From: Chloroflexota bacterium
GTDB taxonomy: Bacteria; Chloroflexota; Anaerolineae; Anaerolineales; Villigracilaceae
Assembly: GCA_016234485.1 (NCBI GenBank)
Contig: JACRBL010000036.1
Coordinates: forward strand, 124,001-188,000
Length of the DNA: 64,000 nt
Reading direction: 5' to 3'
Under the pieces are notes generated by a model that was not told where the DNA came from, did not search any database, and worked only from the letters and a program-made list of their open reading frames with translations. How positions within the stretch are numbered: position 1 is the first letter of the stretch; every line of letters begins with the position of its first letter. Shown one piece after another: positions 32,621-43,899 of the stretch. The position numbers were made by a program, and so were the translations under genes.

Positions 32621-33505
32621 TTAGGGTTTGAATTCGATGGTGTGGGTGATGCACTCGCCGAGAAGACCTGGCTTGGTACAGAGTTTGATGGTGGCCTTGA
32701 TTTCGTGGTTGTTGGGGTTGTGCGCGAAGGCCGGCCCGCTGAGGATGGTGGATTTGCCCGGCTCGAGGCTGAGGATGATGCTTGAGGAGACGCACCCACC
32801 CAAGTCGGTGAATCCATCGCCCGCGCCACTGACGGCGATGCCGTTGCTGATGTCTTTGACGACGATGGAATAGGATTTGAAGGCGAAGGGGCCGATATTG
32901 GTGAGTTTGAATTCAAGCCACCAGCCTACGCAAGAGTCCATACCAGCGTATTTGATCTCAAAGTCGGGCTTGGGCGTGGGTGTGGGCGGAGGGGTGAAGA
33001 CCGGCAGGGCCGCGAAGTTGCCGTTGACGGTGGCGTATTGCCCGGTGACCCAGCAGAAAAGGTTGGGGTTTTCGGGCAGGCGGATGTACCAATAATTGTT
33101 GGCGGTATTGCGCCCATAAACTTCGGCGACCTGGCCGATGTAAAGCCCGCCAATATAATCATAGACTCGGCCCGGGCCGACGCGGCAGTTTGTGTCCACC
33201 GTTACGCTGAGGGTGACCGCCGCGTTGGTGCTGGTGAACGCGGCCGTGGGCGAAAGGGTGAACGTGGGCGAGGCCGTGACCGACGGGGTGGCAGTTTCCG
33301 CGGGCGGGTTGACGGGAGGCGGTTGTTCTTGCTGTCCCTGCGTGGGGGCCAGCGTCTGGTTCACGACCGCGGCGATGGTCTGCGCGGCGGCGGTGAAGTT
33401 GGCGCCCGGGTCTTGCGTGGCGGGTTGGACATATTGCAGGTTACAGGCCAGCGCGGCAATCGTCAACACGGCCACAAACAAAGCGAAGCGATTTCGTTTT
33501 TGCAT
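32621..33505 (-). CDS. Lipoprotein with an SH3-like domain
   Basis: A 294-residue lipoprotein: signal FALFVAVLTIAALAC with the acylated Cys at about residue 21. A Pro/Thr/Ser linker follows (TATPSVTASPTFTLSPTAAF). Residues 95-165 resemble a bacterial SH3 domain (VTVDTNCRVGPGRVYDYIGG, WYIRLPENPNLFCWV), which often binds cell-wall peptides or glycans. The C-terminal 110 residues form a beta domain with several cysteines (YAGMDSCVGWWLEFKLTNIG). This architecture is common in Anaerolineae. GGAGGAAG precedes ATG 33505. Confidence 0.85.
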   Translation of the reverse strand: MQKRNRFALFVAVLTIAALACNLQYVQPATQDPGANFTAAAQTIAAVVNQTLAPTQGQQEQPPPVNPPAETATPSVTASPTFTLSPTAAFTSTNAAVTLSVTVDTNCRVGPGRVYDYIGGLYIGQVAEVYGRNTANNYWYIRLPENPNLFCWVTGQYATVNGNFAALPVFTPPPTPTPKPDFEIKYAGMDSCVGWWLEFKLTNIGPFAFKSYSIVVKDISNGIAVSGAGDGFTDLGGCVSSSIILSLEPGKSTILSGPAFAHNPNNHEIKATIKLCTKPGLLGECITHTIEFKP

Positions 33506-33565
33506 TCTTCCTCCGATAAAGGGTGGCTATTCATATCCAGTATAACCGCGCGGGAAAATTTTGCA

Positions 33566-33604
33566 AGTAAAAAACGAGATGCCCCTTTCGGAGCATCTCG
33601 TTTT
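33566..33604 (-). terminator. Rho-independent terminator of rpoC
   Basis: AAAACGAGATGC (33571-33582) pairs with GCATCTCGTTTT (33593-33604), with further A on the plus strand at 33568-33570 giving a U-run on the minus strand. It lies 22 bases after the rpoC stop. Confidence 0.92.
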
Positions 33605-33625
33605 ATCCATGTACGTTTTTGTCGT

Positions 33626-37876
<4,251 letters not shown>

Positions 37877-37960
37877 TGAGTCCTCTCCTCGAGTAAAGAG
37901 TCCAGGTTACCGAACCTGTTTGTCCACGCGGCGAATGGAGCGCCATAGAGACAAACAAAG

Positions 37961-37998
37961 GCAAGCGCTTTGAGACCATTTTTATCTCAAGCGCTTGC
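37961..37998. terminator. Strong hairpin in the rpoC leader
   Basis: GCAAGCGCTTTGAGA (37961-37975) pairs with TCTCAAGCGCTTGC (37985-37998) with one bulged base. It lies 85 bases upstream of the rpoC start and 73 bases past the stop of the creatininase-type gene. A T-run follows on the plus strand; on the minus strand the tail is CTTTGTTTGT. It may end the upstream transcript or attenuate rpoC. Confidence 0.55.
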
Positions 37999-38071
37999 TG
38001 TTTTTATGTTCGGTTTTCGATTTATCCAACGGGCGATATTATAGCCGCGCGCGGGGATTCGTGCAAGGGGT

Positions 38072-38758
38072 TTAGTTGAAATTCAATAAAAGTAGGACAT
38101 CCCTCAACGTCGCCTCAAACACCTCGTGCATGATCTCCTCGCTGACGCGATACTTGCCCCCAAACGACCCGTCCCCATAGACCTGACGCGCGGTGGCCGC
38201 GTCCATGATGGCGCTCGGCACGGACGGGGGAGTCTTGTCCGCTTCGGGCAGGTCGCTGACGATGGTGAACGGGAAGGCTTCCAACCAATTGGCGTGTGTC
38301 GGCTTGATGTTGTGTTTGACGGCCACGGCCTCCAGCGAGTGGGACGTCCACCAGTCGTACCAATTGAGTTTGAGGTCGCGCAGGCTGTCGTTGACCTCGT
38401 GCAGGTGGTTGCGCGCGGGCGAGTTGCCGCCGTGTCCGTTCAGGATGAGGATGCGGCGGAATCCGCTTCGATACGCGGAGCGGACAACGTCCTCCACGGC
38501 GGCGATCAGCGTGGAGACGCGCAGGCTGATTGTGCCGGGGTATTCGAGAAAGTAATGAGAGAAGCCAAAATTCAAAGGTGGCGCGACCAACACCCCCGTC
38601 TGTTGCGAGGCGGAATCGGCCAGGGCGAGGGGAATCTTGATGTCGGTCAACAGGCTGAGGTAGCCGTGCTGTTCGCACGCGCCGAGGACGATCATCAGGC
38701 GATCATCCTCTTTGAGGTATTTTTCGACATCCATCCAATTGAGGTCTTCGAGGCGCAT
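38072..38758 (-). CDS. Creatininase-family amidohydrolase
   Basis: A 228-residue protein of the creatininase/formamidase (ArfB, MftE) superfamily. Metal ligands are in GACEQHGYLSLLTDI (Glu, His, Asp) and NGHGGNSPARNHL (His). It hydrolyses an amide or lactam ring on an unknown substrate; creatinine, formamidopyrimidines and mycofactocin intermediates are known for relatives. ATG 38758 (MRLEDLNWMDV) has a GGAG site. It precedes rpoC on the same strand by 195 bases but is unlikely to be functionally linked. Confidence 0.88.
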   Translation of the reverse strand: MRLEDLNWMDVEKYLKEDDRLMIVLGACEQHGYLSLLTDIKIPLALADSASQQTGVLVAPPLNFGFSHYFLEYPGTISLRVSTLIAAVEDVVRSAYRSGFRRILILNGHGGNSPARNHLHEVNDSLRDLKLNWYDWWTSHSLEAVAVKHNIKPTHANWLEAFPFTIVSDLPEADKTPPSVPSAIMDAATARQVYGDGSFGGKYRVSEEIMHEVFEATLRDVLLLLNFN

Positions 38759-38781
38759 GAAAGTCTCCAGTAGATTCACCC

Positions 38782-38894
38782 GTCATTGCGAGGAGGGCGC
38801 TCTTCCCGACGAAGCAATCTCCTGATCGTGCGCGGGGATTGCTCCCTGGCGCCGCCCGCCAGGGCAGGTGTCGCAGCAAACGCTCGCAATGACG
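38782..38894. repeat. Interspersed inverted repeat, copy h, with inserted hairpin module
   Basis: CGTCATTGCGAGGAGGGCGC, TTCCCGACGAAGCAATC, GGGGATTGCT, then the module CCCTGGCG/CGCCAGGG with GGCAGGTGTCGCAG (38844-38876), then CGCTCGCAATGACG. The flank TTGAATCAAACAGTGAT (38909-38925) is shared with copy j. Confidence 0.92.
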
Positions 38895-38937
38895 GGTGGT
38901 TAGTGTTGGTTGAATCAAACAGTGATAACCAACTAAT

Positions 38938-41900
38938 TTATGTCGGCGTGGCCGTGGGCGTTTCGGTGGGCGTGGGCGAGGGAGTCTCCGTCTCGGTGGG
39001 CGGAATCTCGGTCGGCGTCGGCGTCGGCGTTTCGGTGGGGACGTCCGTCGGTGGGACGGGTGTATCGGTAGGAGGCGGCGGCTTGGTGGGATGATCCGTC
39101 GGTGGGACAGGCGTGCGCGTGGGGCGGCGCGTGGGCTCTTCGGATGGCGGACCGGGAAGTTGCAGATTAAATTGCAAAAGTTTTTCAGCGACCGCGTTGT
39201 TGGGACCCGCCACGCGCAGGCGAAGGAAGATTGTCCCGTTTGGCATACCGCTTAAATCAATAATGGCAAGCGTCCCATCACGGACGGGTTGTCCGCTTTG
39301 GACGACCAGAATCCAATTGCCTGGATCGTCAATAGACGCCATCTCCAGCGCCCAGCCGCGGAACGCCGCGGATGCATCGGCGGAGCCGCGCACTTCGATG
39401 AGATGCGTTGTGATCACATCTCCATTTCTGATGTTGGTAAATTCCAAAATCGGATGCGGATCGTTGGCGGTGCATTCGCGATCGGGTGCGAAGACGACTT
39501 CATTCGACGGCAGGTCGTTCGATTCGAGCCAGGCGCGTCCCTGCGCGGTTTCGAGCCACTTGCGCCCCCACGGATCGTCCACGCGGATGGCCATGGTCTC
39601 CTCGGCAAATTCCTCGCCGCAGGCGGGAGAGGCTTCGAGGCCCGACCATAGGTCAATTTTGATTCGGCGGAACAAGTCCTTGCTGGCAGGCAGGGGCGGT
39701 TGATCGGACGCAAAATATTCGGAGCGCTGTCCGCCGCGGCACCATTGCGAGGGTTCCGTTCCCGAAAGCGCGCAGATCACTTTTTCCACGATGCCCGCGG
39801 GCGGCGCGAATCCGCGCAAGTTGCCTCCGCTGACAATCGGCGCGGCGTATTGCATGAACTGACTCCAGATCGGCGCGGCGCCCGAGGAGCCTGTGGTGTT
39901 GGTCATCGGGGTGTAGTCCGCGTTGCCGATCCAGACGCCCACCACCAGGTCGGGGGTGTAGCCGAGCGTCCAGTTGTCGAAGACCAGTTCCGCCGCGTCC
40001 CCGCGCGCTGTCCCGCTGGTGCCGGTCTTCGCGGCGGCGGGGAAGGGCAGATTCAAAACGGAGTTGCGTCCAAACATCCACGAGCGCGCTTCGTTGTCCG
40101 AAAGGATCGAGGAAATGAGAAACGCGTGCTCAGGGCGGATCGTCTGCTCGCCCGCGGGCGTTTTGTATTCGTCAATGATGTTGCCTTCAAAATCGGTGAC
40201 TTTTAAAATCGCGACGGGCGGGACTTTCTTGCCCTCGTTCGCGAACACCGAATAGGCGGACGCCATCTCGATCAGGCTGACCTCGCCCCCGCCGAGCGTC
40301 AACGCGAGACCGTAATCGGGCGCGGTCAGCGACGTGATTCCCAGCCGTTCGGCCATCGCGATCATGCCGTCCTTCTGTGGCGTGGACGGGTCATCGTAGA
40401 CGCCGACGAAGTTCAGCGTTTTGACCGCGGGAATGTTAAACGAGTTTGCCAGCGCCACGCGCACCGTGACAGGGCCGTGCGCTTTGCCGTCGTAATTGGT
40501 GGGGATATAGGGCGGGCGCGTGTCAGTGGGCAGGCCAGAGGGAGGAAACTCACTTGGCACGTCCCAGAGGAGAGTCGAGGCTGTCCAACCTTTTTCGAAG
40601 GCGGCCACGTACGCGATGGGTTTAATGGAAGAACCTGGCTGGCGCGTGGGACTGACCGCCATGTTGATCTGTCCGCTGATGGCGTCGTTATTGAAATCGG
40701 GCGAGCCGACCATCGCGAGAATCTCGCCCGTGGACGGTTTGATCGCGACCAGCGCGCCGTTGTGTGCGTTGTTGGGCGCGAGCGCCGCGACCTGTTCGGT
40801 GACGATGCGCTGGGCTTCATCCTGCAATTGCGGGTCGAGCGTTGTCCAAACCGTGAAGCCAGAGCGGTAGATGGTCTGCGCGTCGTAGTTGGTTTCGAGG
40901 ATGCTCCGCACGTAGTTGACCCAATGCGGATAGCGCATGTTGTATTCTGGCACGGGGAAAGTGAAATTGCGAATCTCGTCCGCAGCGAGGGTGGCGGAGG
41001 TCGCGTCCACGCAGACGGGTTCTTCGGGGCGATTGCTAACCTCGATACAATTCTGCTCCGCGCTGATGGTGAACATCAAAACGAGTACCTGCTCGTGGCG
41101 GATCAACGTGTCTTCGGGATTGGTGTAAATATCGTAGATCGCGGGCGATTGCGGAAGCCCCGCAATGAAGGTGGCCTGTGCGAGAGTCAACTTGTCGGCG
41201 GTGGTGTGGAAGTAGGTCTCGGCCGCGGCTTCGATGCCGTAGGCGAGATTGCCGTAATAAATTTCGTTGAGATAGAGTTCGAGGATTTCGTCTTTGGAAT
41301 AGCGGCGCGTGATTTCCGCGGCGAGGACGATCTCACGCGCCTTGCGCGAGACGGTGCGCTGGGCGCGTTCTTCGGGCGTGAGCAAAAGGGCGCGCGCCAA
41401 TTGTTGCGTGATCGTGGACGCGCCGCCGCCCTCCCCGCCTGTGCGATAGTTTTCCCACAAGGCACGCACGATCGCCCAAAAGTCGAAGCCTGGGTGGTTG
41501 TAAAAATCCTGGTCTTCGGTGGCGATGGTGGCCGCGACCGCGTAGGGAGAAATTTTATCGAGGGGGACGTAGGTGCGACGTCCCGCGTTGGGATCGAGTA
41601 TTTCGTAGAGCGGCGCGCCGTTTCGGTCGAGGATGCGCGTGGTCTCGAATTGCGAAGCGCGCGAGCGTAGGTCGTCCACGGAGGGGAGAGTCCGCGCGAT
41701 GGAGTAGTAACTTAAGACCGCAATCGTGACGGCAATCAACGCAAAGACCACGCCCGCGAAGAACAGACCGATGATGCCATACACGGCGCATCCCCACAAC
41801 TTTTGCGGATCGATCGAAGACGGCGGGGGAGCCTGTCGGCGCGCCGCGGCGGGACGGACGGGTTGCGAGGGCGTCTTGTACGCGGCGGGCGTGACGCGCG

Positions 41901-42081
41901 TGCCTTCGGTGTCGATCTCGTCCACGCGGCGGGGGAGGGGCATGTTGTCGGCGTCGAGGCGCGGGCGGGAGATCTGCCCTTCGTAGACGCGCGGCCGCTG
42001 TCCCGTGGCGCGATGCGGGGTGATGTCGTTTTGGGTGAAGGCTTCAGAGTCCAGGAGTCGCTTGCGGTCGTCTTCGGTCAT
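38938..42081 (-). CDS. Class A penicillin-binding protein (PBP1A type)
   Basis: A 1047-residue bifunctional peptidoglycan synthase. After about 95 cytosolic residues comes one membrane helix (IIGLFFAGVVFALIAVTIAV). The GT51 glycosyltransferase has ATEDQDFYNHPGFD and GGGASTITQQLARALLL. The transpeptidase has SxxK in PGSSIKPIAYVAAF, SxN in ANSFNIPAVK and KTG in AAKTGTSGTARG. After about residue 850 an extra domain precedes a long Pro/Thr tail ending PTETPTPTPTE...TATPT, about 70 residues, which could span or bind the wall. Weak AAGGTA site before ATG 42081. Confidence 0.95.
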   Translation of the reverse strand: MTEDDRKRLLDSEAFTQNDITPHRATGQRPRVYEGQISRPRLDADNMPLPRRVDEIDTEGTRVTPAAYKTPSQPVRPAAARRQAPPPSSIDPQKLWGCAVYGIIGLFFAGVVFALIAVTIAVLSYYSIARTLPSVDDLRSRASQFETTRILDRNGAPLYEILDPNAGRRTYVPLDKISPYAVAATIATEDQDFYNHPGFDFWAIVRALWENYRTGGEGGGASTITQQLARALLLTPEERAQRTVSRKAREIVLAAEITRRYSKDEILELYLNEIYYGNLAYGIEAAAETYFHTTADKLTLAQATFIAGLPQSPAIYDIYTNPEDTLIRHEQVLVLMFTISAEQNCIEVSNRPEEPVCVDATSATLAADEIRNFTFPVPEYNMRYPHWVNYVRSILETNYDAQTIYRSGFTVWTTLDPQLQDEAQRIVTEQVAALAPNNAHNGALVAIKPSTGEILAMVGSPDFNNDAISGQINMAVSPTRQPGSSIKPIAYVAAFEKGWTASTLLWDVPSEFPPSGLPTDTRPPYIPTNYDGKAHGPVTVRVALANSFNIPAVKTLNFVGVYDDPSTPQKDGMIAMAERLGITSLTAPDYGLALTLGGGEVSLIEMASAYSVFANEGKKVPPVAILKVTDFEGNIIDEYKTPAGEQTIRPEHAFLISSILSDNEARSWMFGRNSVLNLPFPAAAKTGTSGTARGDAAELVFDNWTLGYTPDLVVGVWIGNADYTPMTNTTGSSGAAPIWSQFMQYAAPIVSGGNLRGFAPPAGIVEKVICALSGTEPSQWCRGGQRSEYFASDQPPLPASKDLFRRIKIDLWSGLEASPACGEEFAEETMAIRVDDPWGRKWLETAQGRAWLESNDLPSNEVVFAPDRECTANDPHPILEFTNIRNGDVITTHLIEVRGSADASAAFRGWALEMASIDDPGNWILVVQSGQPVRDGTLAIIDLSGMPNGTIFLRLRVAGPNNAVAEKLLQFNLQLPGPPSEEPTRRPTRTPVPPTDHPTKPPPPTDTPVPPTDVPTETPTPTPTEIPPTETETPSPTPTETPTATPT

Positions 42082-42093
42082 AAATTACCTTTG

Positions 42094-42161
42094 AACCGCG
42101 AAGACCGCTAAGAGCGCGAAGAAAATCAAAAATGCTTTGCGGACTTTGCGTGCTTAGCGGT
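42094..42161. repeat. Inverted array of CGCTAAG/CGCGAAG words
   Basis: Left: ACCGCGAAGACCGCTAAG, AGCGCGAAG (42094-42121). Right: CTTTGCGGACTTTGCGTGC, TTAGCGGT (42135-42161). The arms pair imperfectly. It fills the gap between the MaoC stop and the PBP start. Confidence 0.8.
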
Positions 42162-42170
42162 AAGTTGAAT

Positions 42171-42617
42171 TTAAGGTTTAGACGCCACCAGGACGGCGAG
42201 AGTTCCGCGCATGAGGGTTTCGTCTTTTTGATTTTTCACTTCGAGCGCGACCCAAGCCTGTCCGCCGCCGATGCGCGGCATGGCCTTGAGCTCTTTGGCT
42301 TCCATTTCCACGTGGATGGTGTCGCCGATGAAGACGGGCTTGATGAATTTCCATTCCACGATCTCGCGGAAGGCGAGGACTGTGCCTTCGAGGACGCCCG
42401 TCCGCATGAGCAAGCCCACGCCGATGGACAGGCCGAGCAGTCCGTGCGCGATGCGCTGACCGAACTGCGTCCCCGCCGCGAAGGCCGCGTCGGTGTGGAT
42501 CTGATTGTAATCGCCCGTCAGCCCCGCGAAGGACATAATATCGCCTTCGGTGACGGTGCGACCGACGCTGGTGATCTTTTGTCCAACAACAAATTCTTCA
42601 AAATACATACCTGGCAT
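42171..42617 (-). CDS. MaoC-like hot-dog hydratase
   Basis: A 148-residue single hot-dog domain. The hydratase-2 motif is FAGLTGDYNQIHTD followed by GQRIAHGLL, with the catalytic Asp and His. It probably adds water to a (R)-enoyl-CoA or acts as a thioesterase-like accessory enzyme in acyl-CoA metabolism. No other fatty-acid gene is nearby. AAGGAGATTC precedes ATG 42617. Its stop is next to a word repeat. Confidence 0.9.
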   Translation of the reverse strand: MPGMYFEEFVVGQKITSVGRTVTEGDIMSFAGLTGDYNQIHTDAAFAAGTQFGQRIAHGLLGLSIGVGLLMRTGVLEGTVLAFREIVEWKFIKPVFIGDTIHVEMEAKELKAMPRIGGGQAWVALEVKNQKDETLMRGTLAVLVASKP

Positions 42618-42654
42618 GATGAATCTCCTTATTGTTTATTCGTTTGTTTGATTC

Positions 42655-42743
42655 CGTCATTGCGAGGAGGGCGTTTTTCCCGACGAAGCAATCTCCTCAA
42701 CGTGGTAAGGGATTGCTTCGGGAAAATCACCCTCGCAATGACG
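42655..42743. repeat. Interspersed inverted repeat, copy i
   Basis: CGTCATTGCGAGGAGGGCG, TTCCCGACGAAGCAATCTCC, spacer, GGGATTGCTTCGGGAAAATC, CCTCGCAATGACG. It lies between the double-GNAT stop (42764) and the MaoC start. Confidence 0.92.
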
Positions 42744-42763
42744 AACAAGAGGAACTCCGAATA

Positions 42764-43672
42764 TCAGTAATCCTTTCGATACACAAGCACATCCTGGATC
42801 ACTTGAAAATCGAACGACTCATACAACCGAAACGCGGTGTTTCGATAACTGTCCGTTTCCAAAAAGATATTGTGCGCGCCGAGCGCTTGGAGTCTGCGCA
42901 AACCTTCAGAAAAGGCAACGCGTCCCAACGCGTATTGGCGGAAATCCTTGTGACAGCCCAGCGGCTCCACGTGTCCTTCCTTCGTTGCATCGTCGAACCA
43001 GCAAATGCAGAACGCGACCAGTTGTCCGCTGGGAGATTCGATCACCAGATCCAGTTCGGGCTTGTAGTCGGGATGTTGAATCGTCCGCCTGCGCCAATCC
43101 AGGGTCATGTTCTTGCTTCCAAAGACAGAGCGGTGCAACTCAACATACTGCTCCGCTTCCTTCTCTCCCGCCAGTGGACGGACGGTGAACCCCGCGGGCG
43201 GTTGATACACTTTGACGGGCGCGTCCCCCGAACGTCGCATCAAAACCTTTGACCACGGATCTTCGGCTACATTCGATTGATCTTGAAACCCCGCCCGCTC
43301 CAACGCGCGCATGCGCTCGGCCTGTCCTGAAAACGTGCAGAAGAACCAGCAAGAGTGTCCATGCTCCGTGCCCAAAATCCGATTGGCGTGTTGGTCTGTC
43401 CAATCAAGGATCTCTGGGAACACAGCCGATTCCGCTTCTGCGTGGCAGGCATAGTCAATCGTCCAAAACGGGGTGTTAAACACAACCCAGGCCAGCATCT
43501 GTCCATGCTCATCAAACCATAGGCGGACGTTTTCGGGATCGTCCAGCGCCCACGAGCTGAAGCGATAGGGGAGATCGATCACATGGAGGTTGTTTTCTGC
43601 GAACTGGCGCGCAAGCGCCGACATGAGCGCCTTGTCCTGCTTGCCAGAATAATTGCGTTGAGTGATTTTCAT
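42764..43672 (-). CDS. Double-GNAT-domain acetyltransferase
   Basis: A 302-residue protein with two GNAT-like halves. The N-terminal half (MKITQRNYSGKQDKALMSAL; HGQMLAWVVFNTPFW) is degenerate in the acetyl-CoA loop. The C-terminal half is more typical: LVIESPSGQLVAFCICWFD, HVEPLGCHKDFRQYALGRV (where the acetyl-CoA loop is expected) and YRNTAFRLYESFDFQV. The substrate is unknown. ATG 43672 has AAAGGA before it. The gene stands alone between repeat copies i and j. Confidence 0.82.
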   Translation of the reverse strand: MKITQRNYSGKQDKALMSALARQFAENNLHVIDLPYRFSSWALDDPENVRLWFDEHGQMLAWVVFNTPFWTIDYACHAEAESAVFPEILDWTDQHANRILGTEHGHSCWFFCTFSGQAERMRALERAGFQDQSNVAEDPWSKVLMRRSGDAPVKVYQPPAGFTVRPLAGEKEAEQYVELHRSVFGSKNMTLDWRRRTIQHPDYKPELDLVIESPSGQLVAFCICWFDDATKEGHVEPLGCHKDFRQYALGRVAFSEGLRRLQALGAHNIFLETDSYRNTAFRLYESFDFQVIQDVLVYRKDY

Positions 43673-43691
43673 TAGAATCCTTTTTGTCAAA

Positions 43692-43839
43692 TTCAGTAAA
43701 TCACAGATTCCTCGTCATTGCGAGGAGGGTGATCTTCCCGACGAAGCAATCTCCGCGCCGTGGGAGGGGATTGCTTCGCAAAAAGCGCTCGCAATGACGG
43801 GCTGTCAGTGGTGTTTGAATCAAACCGTGATTTACTGAA
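43692..43839. repeat. Interspersed inverted repeat, copy j, with 13-bp outer arms
   Basis: The core (43713-43799) is the standard family: CGTCATTGCGAGGAGGGTG, GACGAAGCAATCTCC, spacer, GGGGATTGCTTCGC, GCTCGCAATGACGG. Outside it, TTCAGTAAATCAC (43692-43704) and GTGATTTACTGAA (43827-43839) are exact reverse complements. TTTGAATCAAACCGTGAT on the right resembles the flank of copy h. Confidence 0.9.
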
Positions 43840-43840
43840 A

Positions 43841-43876
43841 CTACCAGACTACGCGACCACTTGACTATCGGACTAA
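43841..43876. repeat. GACTACGCGACCAC word repeat
   Basis: CTACCAGACTACGCGACC, ACTTGACTATCGGACTAAA: words GACTA and GACCAC recur every 8-10 bases. It is close to the promoter of the glycosidase gene. Confidence 0.65.
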
Positions 43877-43887
43877 ATTATATCTGC

Positions 43888-43893
43888 TAAAAT
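43888..43893 (+). promoter_or_regulatory. -10 box (TAAAAT) for a probable leaderless gene
   Basis: TAAAAT lies 6 bases before ATG 43900. No ribosome site is present. TTGACT at 43861 is a possible -35 box, but at 21 bases the spacing is long. Confidence 0.6.
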
Positions 43894-43899
43894 ACAGCC

